From the NCBI RefSeq assembly GCF_964036595.1, contig NZ_OZ038523.1:896501-960500 (forward strand): DNA of 64,000 nt, in the 5' to 3' direction. Every line of letters begins with the position of its first letter. Positions within the stretch are counted from its first letter, which is position 1. This document shows positions 35,218-42,502 of the stretch, piece by piece. The DNA is from Tenacibaculum sp. 190524A05c (GTDB lineage Bacteria; Bacteroidota; Bacteroidia; Flavobacteriales; Flavobacteriaceae). The position numbers and the translations under genes were made by a program. Under the pieces are notes generated by a model that saw only the letters and a list, made by a program, of their open reading frames with translations, was not told where the DNA came from and ran no database searches.

Positions 35218-35649
35218 TTACACATATTTAAAAACTTCTTGAAGATTATGATATATTGATGTGTTATATCTATCACAAATTGTACTCACATAACGGTATT
35301 GGTAAAATTCTTTTGGACATACAACAATAAGTTTATTTGATTTCATGTATAACCCAAATTCAACCAGTGAAATTGGAGATTTAGCTTCTGGAAGAAAATT
35401 AAGAATGATCATATCCGCTAATTCTAATGCTTCTAATTCCCAGTGAATATGACACACCATTTCCTGATTATCGAGTGTATCATGATCTTCTCTTGTAGGA
35501 TCAAAAAAGATCGTATTCTTAGAGCTTCCTTTAATTATTGTATCTCTCCAAGATGTAGATTCCTTAAAATCGATACTACCTGCTAGAAAACAAAAAGTTT
35601 CATCTTCATTCTTTACAGGTAGTTTATCTTTTGCAGTAAATACTCTCAT
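35218..35649 (-). CDS. Nucleoside 2-deoxyribosyltransferase-like protein
   Basis: This 143-aa protein resembles the nucleoside 2-deoxyribosyltransferase-like fold family: FCFLAGSIDF at the first strand, RDTIIKG, FFDPTREDHD, HWELEALELADMIILNFLPEAKSPISLVEFGLY with the likely catalytic Glu, then KLIVVCPKEFYQYRYV. The ATG at 35649, one base after the NADAR stop, is preferred over an overlapping ATG at 35667. Relatives cleave N-glycosidic bonds of nucleosides or nucleotides, which fits an island dealing with NAD+ and ADP-ribose. The precise substrate is unknown. Confidence 0.85.
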   Translation of the reverse strand: MRVFTAKDKLPVKNEDETFCFLAGSIDFKESTSWRDTIIKGSSKNTIFFDPTREDHDTLDNQEMVCHIHWELEALELADMIILNFLPEAKSPISLVEFGLYMKSNKLIVVCPKEFYQYRYVSTICDRYNTSIYHNLQEVFKYV

Positions 35650-35650
35650 A

Positions 35651-36196
35651 CTATTGAAGTTGATCACGTACTTCCATCAAAGCATAACCTAATAAATTAT
35701 GACCTTTCCATAAATTTGGATTCATCACATTTTCATTATCTACTGCCATTCCAATTCCCCAGATATTATCAACAGGACTTGCCTCTACGAGAATACGATC
35801 ATTCGTTTGAATTAAGAATTTCTTTAATTCATCATCCTGAGAAAACTTTGCTAAATTGCCTTTAACAACAATATCGAACTTATGTTTATCCCAAGTTTTA
35901 GGATCAAAATTCAATACTTTTCTTCCCAATTTCTTCGCATCATGTGGATGTTTTGATTCTATTATTTTTGTCAGACTTTCTTGATCATTAAATAATCGAG
36001 CCTTTTCGGCCATCATAAAATGTTCAGCTGATTTATAAACTATTCCATCTATTTCAAAATCTGATTCCCACCATTGACTAAAACAACCTTTACCTGCACT
36101 TCCATCTTTATTGGGTTGATGTCCCCAAAAAAACAAAAACTTTAAATTTTCATCGTGATTATACTTGTCTTGTATTGTACGGTTTGAATATTTCAT
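35651..36196 (-). CDS. NADAR-family ADP-ribose/N-glycoside hydrolase (YbiA-like)
   Basis: This 181-aa protein is a NADAR domain: FSQWWESDFEIDGIVYKSAEHFMMAEKARLF (39-69), KFDIVVKGNLAKFSQ and the C-terminal VDNIWGIGM motif. NADAR members were described as components of NAD+/ADP-ribose networks. Some remove ADP-ribose from guanine in nucleic acids, while YbiA and RibX act on riboflavin intermediates. Position inside this island favours the ADP-ribose role. It is separated by 63 bases from the phosphatase gene, the largest gap within the run from the prs-like gene, without an obvious operator. Confidence 0.9.
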   Translation of the reverse strand: MKYSNRTIQDKYNHDENLKFLFFWGHQPNKDGSAGKGCFSQWWESDFEIDGIVYKSAEHFMMAEKARLFNDQESLTKIIESKHPHDAKKLGRKVLNFDPKTWDKHKFDIVVKGNLAKFSQDDELKKFLIQTNDRILVEASPVDNIWGIGMAVDNENVMNPNLWKGHNLLGYALMEVRDQLQ

Positions 36197-36259
36197 AACT
36201 TTTTTTCTTTCTTCTATTTAAAAACAACATATAACTAACTCAACTAATTATTTTATGAA

Positions 36260-37018
36260 CTAGATGTTTTTCACTTCTTCCTTATGAGGACGCTCATTCC
36301 TTCCTGCTTCTTCTGGATATAAAAGATAAACAGGATCGGTTTGAACAAACTCTTTGGTTTCAATATTTAATGCAGTTAAACTTCCTTTAAACGCTGCACC
36401 AGTATCGACATTCCAAACATTACAGCCTTGCATTGGTTCCAATACATTGTAATTTGTTGTTGGTGTATGTCCGATATAAATTTCATTAAACAGTAATAAA
36501 CGTTTTGGAAATAATAGAGAATCCTTCTTTATTCGTTTATCCATGGTTAAGGCCATTTCCCACAAAGTTCTATCCCAAGTGTAGTTCGATTCATAAACTT
36601 CTTGATATGGACCATGCATAGAGGTAAATCCTGCATGTATAAACAACCTATTTTCATCATCTACATGAAAAAGCTTCATACGCTCCAAGAATTGTAAATG
36701 TTCGTTCTTCTGATTTTCAGAATACTCATAGTAACTGGTAATTGTATTCTTTCCACCGTGGAATAACCATTTGTCAGGCTTCACGCCGCTTTTTAACCAA
36801 TTTTCGCAATACACATCATGATTTCCTTTAATGAAAATACATTTATGACTTTTATCCAATTCAATTAGATACTCTAAAACCTGAGCAGACTCACTCCAAC
36901 CATCAACATAATCACCTAAGAAAATAAGTACATCATTAGCTGTTAAATCCAACTTAGATATAAGTTGTTTCAAGGCTTTTAAACCTCCATGTATGTCTCC
37001 TATTGTGAATGTTCTCAT
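36260..37018 (-). CDS. PPP-family metallophosphoesterase
   Basis: This 252-aa protein has the complete PPP-type dinuclear metal motifs: GDIHG (7-11), GDYVDG (35-40) and GNHD (65-68), with a later HAGF. It resembles bacteriophage-lambda-type and PrpA-type serine/threonine phosphatases or symmetrical Ap4A hydrolases. In this context it might remove 2' or 1'' phosphate from ADP-ribose-phosphate products of KptA, but that is inference. Its start overlaps the sirtuin stop by 4 bases. Confidence 0.88.
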   Translation of the reverse strand: MRTFTIGDIHGGLKALKQLISKLDLTANDVLIFLGDYVDGWSESAQVLEYLIELDKSHKCIFIKGNHDVYCENWLKSGVKPDKWLFHGGKNTITSYYEYSENQKNEHLQFLERMKLFHVDDENRLFIHAGFTSMHGPYQEVYESNYTWDRTLWEMALTMDKRIKKDSLLFPKRLLLFNEIYIGHTPTTNYNVLEPMQGCNVWNVDTGAAFKGSLTALNIETKEFVQTDPVYLLYPEEAGRNERPHKEEVKNI

Positions 37019-37830
37019 CCTTTCATTAAATTCTTAAACAATTCCAAAAACTCTTTAATATCACCTCTAAATTTGAAAAAGTTTTTCTTACTAATAAAGT
37101 TTTCTGTAAAATTATTATCCTCAAGATTTACATCAATAACATATCCTCCATACTTTATAGTTTGTTGTACAAGAGCATTTGGTAAGTTAGTGGCTCCTGA
37201 GCTACCTAATATTATTAATAGCCCCGAATTTTTCGCAATCTTTAAGGTAGTATCTAATTTAAAGTTTCTTTCATTATAAAATTCATCAAACCATAATATA
37301 TTTGGTCTAGTATCTTCTCCACATTTTGGACAGAATAATAACTTTTTCTCATCATAAGTCAAATCCTCATCAATATTTTTTAGTGGTATATTTGGCATTT
37401 CATACACGTCTTTTGAACATTCTTCTGAGCATCTCATTTCTCTTAAGTTACCATGTATTTCATAAACTTTTTTGCTACCTGCTCTTTGATGTAGATTGTC
37501 GATATTCTGTGTAATCAAATTAAATTTATCAGGAATACAATCTTCAATTCCTTTTAATAAATAATGTGAATCATTCGGTTTAGCTTCAGAAAACATTTTT
37601 TTCCTGAAAAAAGTGTATTGCCATACTTCATCAGCATTTTTAGAAAAGTGCTCAAAAGTTCCAAATGATTCAGGTTTATAATATTTTGTTCCTTTAATCC
37701 AAATACCATCGCTTCCTCTGTAAGTAGGAATTCCACTAGCTGAGGATATTCCTGCTCCAGTTAAGAACGTAATATAATTTCTTGATTTTTTAGTTTGTAC
37801 TTCTTGTAATATATTCTTTAACTCTTTCAT
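37015..37830 (-). CDS. Sir2-family NAD-dependent deacylase (sirtuin)
   Basis: Sirtuins consume NAD+ to remove acyl groups and release O-acyl-ADP-ribose and nicotinamide; some are ADP-ribosyltransferases. The 271-aa protein shows GAGISSASGIPTYRG (25-39), TQNIDNLHQRAG (107-118), catalytic His126 in YEIHGN and a zinc site with Cys134, Cys138, Cys167 and Cys170. Sirtuins encoded next to macrodomain genes, as here, include SirTM-type enzymes that ADP-ribosylate proteins. SirTM lacks some catalytic residues, whereas this one keeps the canonical His. It is one base after KptA and overlaps the phosphatase gene. Confidence 0.95.
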   Translation of the reverse strand: MKELKNILQEVQTKKSRNYITFLTGAGISSASGIPTYRGSDGIWIKGTKYYKPESFGTFEHFSKNADEVWQYTFFRKKMFSEAKPNDSHYLLKGIEDCIPDKFNLITQNIDNLHQRAGSKKVYEIHGNLREMRCSEECSKDVYEMPNIPLKNIDEDLTYDEKKLLFCPKCGEDTRPNILWFDEFYNERNFKLDTTLKIAKNSGLLIILGSSGATNLPNALVQQTIKYGGYVIDVNLEDNNFTENFISKKNFFKFRGDIKEFLELFKNLMKG

Positions 37831-37831
37831 A

Positions 37832-38377
37832 TTAAAACTGTATAAATTTGCTAGGAACTTGATGTGTTAACCAAACCCCATTTTTAGATTTATAAAATTC
37901 GTAACCTTCACGAAACATCAAACCTGAGTTGATCACCAAGATTATTGGTTTTCCTCTTCTGCTTCCAACTTTTGTGGCTGTTATTAAGTCTTCACTTAAA
38001 TGTACATGTTGTCTGTTCATTTTTTGAAGGCCATTTGCTTTTATAGATTCTAAAAACTTTTCAACGGTTCCATGATATAAATTTTCTGGTGGCTCAATAG
38101 CTTCAAACTCCAGATTTATATTCTTAATAGAATGACCTTGATTCGCCCTAATTTTAGATTTATCTTCATTAAAACTAAAGCGTTGTTTATCATTTTCTGC
38201 CACTACTTTTTCTAAATCTGATATCGAAAAATGCATTCGTCTTTTTTTCGATTTATGAATTAATTCTTCAACATCTGCCCATCCATTTTCATCTAAATTC
38301 AAACCAATTGTTTCTGGTTGATGTCGTAACAGCAGACTTAGAAATTTACTTATTCTTTTTATTTCTTTTTCGTTCAT
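37832..38377 (-). CDS. kptA: RNA 2'-phosphotransferase (Tpt1/KptA)
   Basis: KptA transfers an internal RNA 2'-phosphate to NAD+, giving ADP-ribose 1''-2''-cyclic phosphate and nicotinamide. The 181-aa protein has LSLLLRHQPETIGL with Arg18 and His19, NGWADVEELI, the NAD-binding YHGT (101-104), QHVHLS and TATKVGSRRG. The ATG at 38377 leaves 10 bases after the macrodomain stop; longer starts overlap that gene and add non-family sequence. Its by-product is a known substrate class for macrodomain enzymes, one of which is encoded just upstream. Confidence 0.95.
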   Translation of the reverse strand: MNEKEIKRISKFLSLLLRHQPETIGLNLDENGWADVEELIHKSKKRRMHFSISDLEKVVAENDKQRFSFNEDKSKIRANQGHSIKNINLEFEAIEPPENLYHGTVEKFLESIKANGLQKMNRQHVHLSEDLITATKVGSRRGKPIILVINSGLMFREGYEFYKSKNGVWLTHQVPSKFIQF

Positions 38378-38387
38378 TTTTCTATTT

Positions 38388-38861
38388 TTATTTAAAGTCA
38401 TACACGATGACTTCAATATTTTCTTTACTTAGATTCTGTTTTAAAATAGGTTCTATATGTTTCCACTTTCCTCCTGCCAAACCACAACCAATTCTTGGCA
38501 TGTGAACAGATGCATTTAATTCTTTTGCCTTTTTTGCCACTTTTTCCATTCCTAAATTAATAGCATCATATCGAACTGGCGGATTTCCAAATTCATCTTT
38601 TCTTATTTTTCGTTGACCAATTAAATTTGCCACCCACAAATTATCTTCCACTTGTACAAATTGAACTTTACCTAATTCAAAATTTTCTCCAGATTTAAAC
38701 CATTCTCTATACTTTTGCTCGGGTTCTGGCCAACGCTTTGAAATTGCTACAACAAATCCTTTTCCCCAGCCTCCTATATCATTGCAAACATGAACTATAA
38801 TTTTATTCTCTTTACCTTGTGGTTGCGTTGCATCTCCTTCTATATATTTAATTTCCTTCAT
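38388..38861 (-). CDS. Macrodomain protein, ALC1/Poa1-like
   Basis: This 157-aa single macrodomain begins [33 protein letters not shown], the ALC1/Poa1-like pattern in which HVCN replaces the NAAN of MacroD types. It ends with [21 protein letters not shown], the phosphate-loop region. Poa1-type domains hydrolyse ADP-ribose 1''-phosphate and related esters. Next to kptA this suggests clean-up of the KptA by-product. It overlaps the MacroD-type gene by 4 bases. Confidence 0.92.
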   Translation of the reverse strand: MKEIKYIEGDATQPQGKENKIIVHVCNDIGGWGKGFVVAISKRWPEPEQKYREWFKSGENFELGKVQFVQVEDNLWVANLIGQRKIRKDEFGNPPVRYDAINLGMEKVAKKAKELNASVHMPRIGCGLAGGKWKHIEPILKQNLSKENIEVIVYDFK

Positions 38862-39370
38862 TCTTTTTCTAAATAATTTTTATAAATCTTATAATTCTCA
38901 TCATCAAAACAGACAAAAATTACCTTTTCTAAAACTAAATTCTCTCTAACCGTTTTTATGGCAATTTGAGCAGCCAACTCTTTTGGAAACTTATAAATTC
39001 CAGTACTTATATTGGGAAATGCTATGCTTTCAAAATTATTCTCTTTAGCAAGTTCTAAACTATGCTTGTAACAGTTAGCCAATAACTCTTTTTCCTTTTC
39101 TAATCGTTGACCTCCATTATATACTGGTCCAACTGTATGAATCACTTTTTTTGCTGGCAAATTACCCGCTATTGTAATAACTGCTTCTCCTGTTTTACAT
39201 TTTCCTTGTCTATTTCTAATTTTCTGACAATCCTCAAGAATTTTTGATCCGCCAGCTCTATGAATTGCTCCATCTACGCCTCCTCCTCCAAGTAAACTTG
39301 AATTAGCAGCATTGACAATCACATCAACTTCAACTTTTGTAATATCGCCTTGTATTACTTCTATTTTCAT
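38858..39370 (-). CDS. Macrodomain protein, MacroD/YmdB-like ADP-ribosyl hydrolase
   Basis: This 170-aa macrodomain has the MacroD-type motifs [36 protein letters not shown] (5-40) and [18 protein letters not shown]. MacroD enzymes deacetylate O-acetyl-ADP-ribose and remove ADP-ribose from acidic residues. O-acetyl-ADP-ribose is the sirtuin product, so it could act with the sirtuin of this island. Start and stop overlap both neighbours by 4 bases. Confidence 0.95.
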   Translation of the reverse strand: MKIEVIQGDITKVEVDVIVNAANSSLLGGGGVDGAIHRAGGSKILEDCQKIRNRQGKCKTGEAVITIAGNLPAKKVIHTVGPVYNGGQRLEKEKELLANCYKHSLELAKENNFESIAFPNISTGIYKFPKELAAQIAIKTVRENLVLEKVIFVCFDDENYKIYKNYLEKE

Positions 39371-40332
39371 CTTTCTAAACTTTTAGAAAATCGATAAGAT
39401 AAATCAATAATCTCTTCTCTTTTTACTAAATCATTCAACCAACTTTTTGGTATGCTTTCTTCTTCATAATACAATCCGGCTAAAGCTCCGGTAACGCAAG
39501 CGGTAGTGTCAGTATCTTCTCCTAAATTCACCGCCTTTAAAACTGCATCAGCATATGAATCTGTAGTCAAGAAAGTCCATAAACTTGCTTCTAACGTATT
39601 TAACACATACCCTGAACCACTAATTTGCTTTTCATCTAATTCATATAATCGCTCAACTGTATAATCACCTATTGGATTCTCGAATACTCTATGAAAGTTA
39701 TCGATTTCTTTTTGTGAACAAATCGCGTTTTCGTTTAGAAATTTATTTACGGTTAGTTGCATGCTCTTGTAAGCTTCAAACTTGTCTATTCCGTTAAATA
39801 ATTCTAACATGAATTCAACATAAATAAAACAACTCAAAACAGAACGAATATGAGCATGTGTAATTGATGAAACTTCCTTTACCTTTTGGAATCGTTCTTC
39901 TATTGGCATATCTTTAATGTAAAATACCAACGGACTAATTCTCATTAGAGATCCATTTCCATTATCAAATTCACCTGTTCCACCTGCCAATGTTGGTGGA
40001 GTTCCTTTAGCAAAAGAGTCTATAGCTTTACTTGTGGCAATTCCTATGTCAAAAACTTCACCATGTGCGGTCCAATAATTCTCACTGTACCAACGCATAA
40101 AGTTTGCGGCAATAGTTTTCGTATTATAACCTTTACATAAACTTTCCGCTAAACAAAAAGTCAAAGAACTATCATCACTCCAAGTTCCTCTAGGTTGATG
40201 ATGAGAACCAAACTCTCGCATTGTCTTTACAGGATTTTGCTGTAATTCAAATCTTGACTTAAATTCTACAGGAACTCCTAAAGCATCACCTATAGCTAAT
40301 CCTAAAAATGTTTTTTCTATTTTCTTTTTCAT
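39367..40332 (-). CDS. ADP-ribosylglycohydrolase (DraG/ARH family)
   Basis: This 321-aa protein has the family metal motifs: [16 protein letters not shown] (9-24), [17 protein letters not shown] with the first metal aspartates at 53-54, [11 protein letters not shown], and near the end [20 protein letters not shown] with the second set. DraG-type enzymes remove ADP-ribose from arginine; ARH3 types act on serine, O-acetyl-ADP-ribose or poly(ADP-ribose). It overlaps the MacroD gene and the 138-aa gene by 4 bases each. Confidence 0.95.
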   Translation of the reverse strand: MKKKIEKTFLGLAIGDALGVPVEFKSRFELQQNPVKTMREFGSHHQPRGTWSDDSSLTFCLAESLCKGYNTKTIAANFMRWYSENYWTAHGEVFDIGIATSKAIDSFAKGTPPTLAGGTGEFDNGNGSLMRISPLVFYIKDMPIEERFQKVKEVSSITHAHIRSVLSCFIYVEFMLELFNGIDKFEAYKSMQLTVNKFLNENAICSQKEIDNFHRVFENPIGDYTVERLYELDEKQISGSGYVLNTLEASLWTFLTTDSYADAVLKAVNLGEDTDTTACVTGALAGLYYEEESIPKSWLNDLVKREEIIDLSYRFSKSLER

Positions 40333-40745
40333 TTTTCTATTCTTTCAATTTTCCCAATTAATTCTTTAATGATTGTACTATCTGAAGATTGATATTCTTT
40401 TCCTATATATACTTTGACAACTTCTATTTCTCCAACAATTGCTGAATTAAAAACATCCAAATCTTCCGATGGCACCCACAATTCATTGTGAATTTTTCCT
40501 CCAACATTTTCTATTTGATACTTATTAAATTCCTCTTCTGTAATTGAAAACTTAGTTACAAATCCTAAAAAATTACCGAAAGGATCAGTTGTATTCCATT
40601 TTTCAGCTATTTCACTAGCATACTCTTCATTTAATACAGGATAAAAAATTGGTTGTTGTTCCAAACGAGAAGGGAAATTTTTAAATCCACTTTCAGCAAT
40701 TAATAACATTTCTTTCTCTCCTACTGGTCTATATAATGTTTTCAT
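40329..40745 (-). CDS. Protein of unknown function in the ADP-ribose island
   Basis: This 138-aa soluble protein starts MKTLYRPVGEKEMLLIAESGF and contains FPSRLEQQPIFYPVLNEEYASEIAEKWN, FGNFLGFVTKFSITEEEF and VGGKIHNELWVPSEDLDVFN. Relatives that I recall are annotated only by association with ADP-ribosylation genes. The opening LYRPV followed by a helix and later HNELWVP is suggestive of a minimal NAD-binding (ART or KptA-like) fold, but no catalytic motif is proven. It overlaps the DraG-type gene by 4 bases and lies 10 bases after the PARG gene, so it is a constant member of the operon. Confidence 0.8.
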   Translation of the reverse strand: MKTLYRPVGEKEMLLIAESGFKNFPSRLEQQPIFYPVLNEEYASEIAEKWNTTDPFGNFLGFVTKFSITEEEFNKYQIENVGGKIHNELWVPSEDLDVFNSAIVGEIEVVKVYIGKEYQSSDSTIIKELIGKIERIEK

Positions 40746-40755
40746 TTCTTAATAG

Positions 40756-41577
40756 TTAAAATAATTCGGTAAAAGCTTCAATAAACTTTTCATTTCTAGA
40801 ATAAATGGCAAAAACAACTTTCTTAAATTTATTCTTGAATCTTCCATTGAATTGTTGGTGAAACAATTTTGCTATAACCTTAGGATCATTTTGAAATACT
40901 CCACATCCCCAAGCACCAAGAATTAATGTCTCGTAATTATACTTTTCGCTTAAGGTTAAAAGTTTTTCGATTCTCTTATTCATTATAGCAGGTACTTGAT
41001 CTAAAACTTCCACTTCCCTGAGTTTAACTACCCCCAAATTAACCGCAGCAGATGTAATTATTCCACACTTAACAGGTGTAGCTAATAGTTTTCCATTTTT
41101 ATCTCTAAAAAAAGGAACCTCCGGACTATGGATCATACCATCGGTATAAATACAAGATTTCATGTTTCTGTGAGTTTCGTAAAAATCGAAAACACTCATT
41201 TGTGAACCATACAGAGCAGATGATACTGCTAAGCTTTCTTCTTGAGCTAAAGCTCCATTCAAAAATCCTCCTCCAGGATTTTTAGCCGAAGCAAAATTTA
41301 AACACATTGTTTTACTGTATTCAGATAACCTAATGATTGAGCTTACTGAATCTTCGTGTTTTACCTCGAACTCTGTAACACGATCACTTTTAACTTCTTG
41401 GTCTTCATTCAATTCATTTTCCAAATCTTGACTTGAATAGTATTTTGTATTTGAGATACAAAACTCTATTTCTTTTGATATATCAATCTTAGTATTATCT
41501 TTTTCATTTTGATAATACCCATTATCTATAATTTCTAAAGTTTCTTTTGCTTTTAATTTTCTTGTTGACTTTTTCAT
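40756..41577 (-). CDS. Bacterial-type poly(ADP-ribose) glycohydrolase (TIGR02452 family)
   Basis: This 273-aa protein carries the bacterial PARG signature GGG-x7-QEE: PGGGFLNGALAQEES places Gly102-104 before Glu113-114, with NFASAKN upstream and TDGMIHSPEVPFFRD and GAWGCGVFQNDP downstream. Such enzymes cleave ribose-ribose bonds of poly(ADP-ribose) or terminal ADP-ribose. Few bacteria make poly(ADP-ribose), so the physiological substrate here is unclear. It follows the prs-like gene by 23 bases. Confidence 0.93.
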   Translation of the reverse strand: MKKSTRKLKAKETLEIIDNGYYQNEKDNTKIDISKEIEFCISNTKYYSSQDLENELNEDQEVKSDRVTEFEVKHEDSVSSIIRLSEYSKTMCLNFASAKNPGGGFLNGALAQEESLAVSSALYGSQMSVFDFYETHRNMKSCIYTDGMIHSPEVPFFRDKNGKLLATPVKCGIITSAAVNLGVVKLREVEVLDQVPAIMNKRIEKLLTLSEKYNYETLILGAWGCGVFQNDPKVIAKLFHQQFNGRFKNKFKKVVFAIYSRNEKFIEAFTELF

Positions 41578-41600
41578 AATTCTTCTTTTTAATTGCTTTA

Positions 41601-42431
41601 CTAATTCAATATATCATTCAACTTTAATTGAATAATTCCTTCTACATCTCTAAAACTATCCGTTGCGAAAATTTGTGTAAAATGTTCCTGTAAACTTTCG
41701 ACTCCCTTGCTAAAAATTCCGTGACTTACGGCTAAATATAAATCACCAGCATTTTTCTTTTTTAATTCTTCAGCAAGTCCCATAAAGGTTCCTCCTCCAT
41801 CACAAATATCGTCCACTATTAAACAGTCTTTTCCTTGTAAATCTTCTTCATATACTTTAAAACCTTCTAATTTTCCATTAGTAACATTCCTCTTTTTAGA
41901 ACATTCAATCACAGCAATTCCCCCTAAATATTCCGATACTTTATAAATCTTTTTCAATGCTCCTCCATCTGGAGAAATTAACAACACTTCTTTTCCTATT
42001 TTTTGAATAACCTTTTCTATAAACGTGTAATTTGTAACGACTTCACAATTATCTAATACTGCTGGCGTAACTTCAGAATGTGGGTCAAAAACAATTACTT
42101 TATCCACACATAAGTCATTTAATATCTCTGCATACACTTTTACCGTTAAAGGTTCTCCTGGAATCATAACTCTATCTTGTCTTGCTCCTGGAAAATAAGG
42201 TATGAACACATTGATAATAGAAACACCACTTCTTCTTAAAGCATCAACAGTACAAATCAACAATCCGAAATCATTAAATGATTTAATTCTCATGGTAACG
42301 GATACTTCCGAAATATCCTTTACATCTGTTTTAATTTTAATGTGCGGTTCACCTCCAGAAAAAACAAAAGATTCAAAATCAATTTGGTTTGCTCCTAGTG
42401 GTTGAAAAGATGGATCTAAATTTAAAATCAT
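41601..42431 (-). CDS. Ribose-phosphate pyrophosphokinase (Prs) homologue, divergent
   Basis: This 276-aa protein has the Prs fold: IPYFPGARQDR (ATP loop, 78-87), DPHSE (117-121), SPDGGALKK (153-161) and the PRPP loop VDDICDGGGT (206-215). It is shorter than the usual 310-320 aa and lacks the canonical RGxDVFIVQS region. DDICDGG is, from memory, common in phage Prs proteins. The ATG at 42431 is chosen because the longer frame adds a 16-residue non-family segment reading through the promoter. It may make PRPP for the NAMPT enzyme or, by analogy with phage NARP1 Adps, pyrophosphorylate ADP-ribose. Two palindromes lie upstream. Confidence 0.9.
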   Translation of the reverse strand: MILNLDPSFQPLGANQIDFESFVFSGGEPHIKIKTDVKDISEVSVTMRIKSFNDFGLLICTVDALRRSGVSIINVFIPYFPGARQDRVMIPGEPLTVKVYAEILNDLCVDKVIVFDPHSEVTPAVLDNCEVVTNYTFIEKVIQKIGKEVLLISPDGGALKKIYKVSEYLGGIAVIECSKKRNVTNGKLEGFKVYEEDLQGKDCLIVDDICDGGGTFMGLAEELKKKNAGDLYLAVSHGIFSKGVESLQEHFTQIFATDSFRDVEGIIQLKLNDILN

Positions 42432-42454
42432 TTTTGTGTTATTTTTACGCAAAA
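42432..42454. promoter_or_regulatory. Candidate NrtR operator of the prs-like gene
   Basis: TTTTGTGT, 7 spacer bases, ACGCAAAA: the arms pair at 7 of 8 positions. It begins one base before the ATG and overlaps the -7 box at 42450-42457, the same geometry as at nrtR and the NAMPT gene. Confidence 0.7.
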
Positions 42455-42457
42455 CTA
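42450..42457 (-). promoter_or_regulatory. -7 promoter box of the prs-like gene
   Basis: On the minus strand TAGTTTTG matches TAnnTTTG exactly, 18 bases before the ATG. Confidence 0.55.
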
Positions 42458-42487
42458 AAACATAAAAATAGACTGACAAAATATTTT

Positions 42488-42502
42488 GTGTAAAATTTAC
42501 AC
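42488..42502. promoter_or_regulatory. Second palindrome upstream of the prs-like gene
   Basis: GTGTAAAATTTACAC has perfect 7-base arms around one base and is preceded by TTTT. It lies at the nrtR stop codon, about 57 bases upstream of the prs-like start, and may be an auxiliary regulator site. Confidence 0.45.

Noticed and set aside
35205..35227. Further NrtR-like site TTTTGCGT-N7-ACACATAT before the NAMPT gene
   Set aside because: Only 5 of 8 arm positions pair and it overlaps a stop codon without a -7 box, so it is too weak to list as an operator.
36989..37279. Open frame of 96 codons on the plus strand opposite the sirtuin gene
   Set aside because: It is antisense to the conserved zinc-site half of the sirtuin, has no promoter and shows no domain-like pattern.
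38388..39370. Macrodomain genes as the antitoxin of a DarTG toxin pair
   Set aside because: No DarT-like gene adjoins them; the neighbours are KptA and a DraG-type hydrolase.
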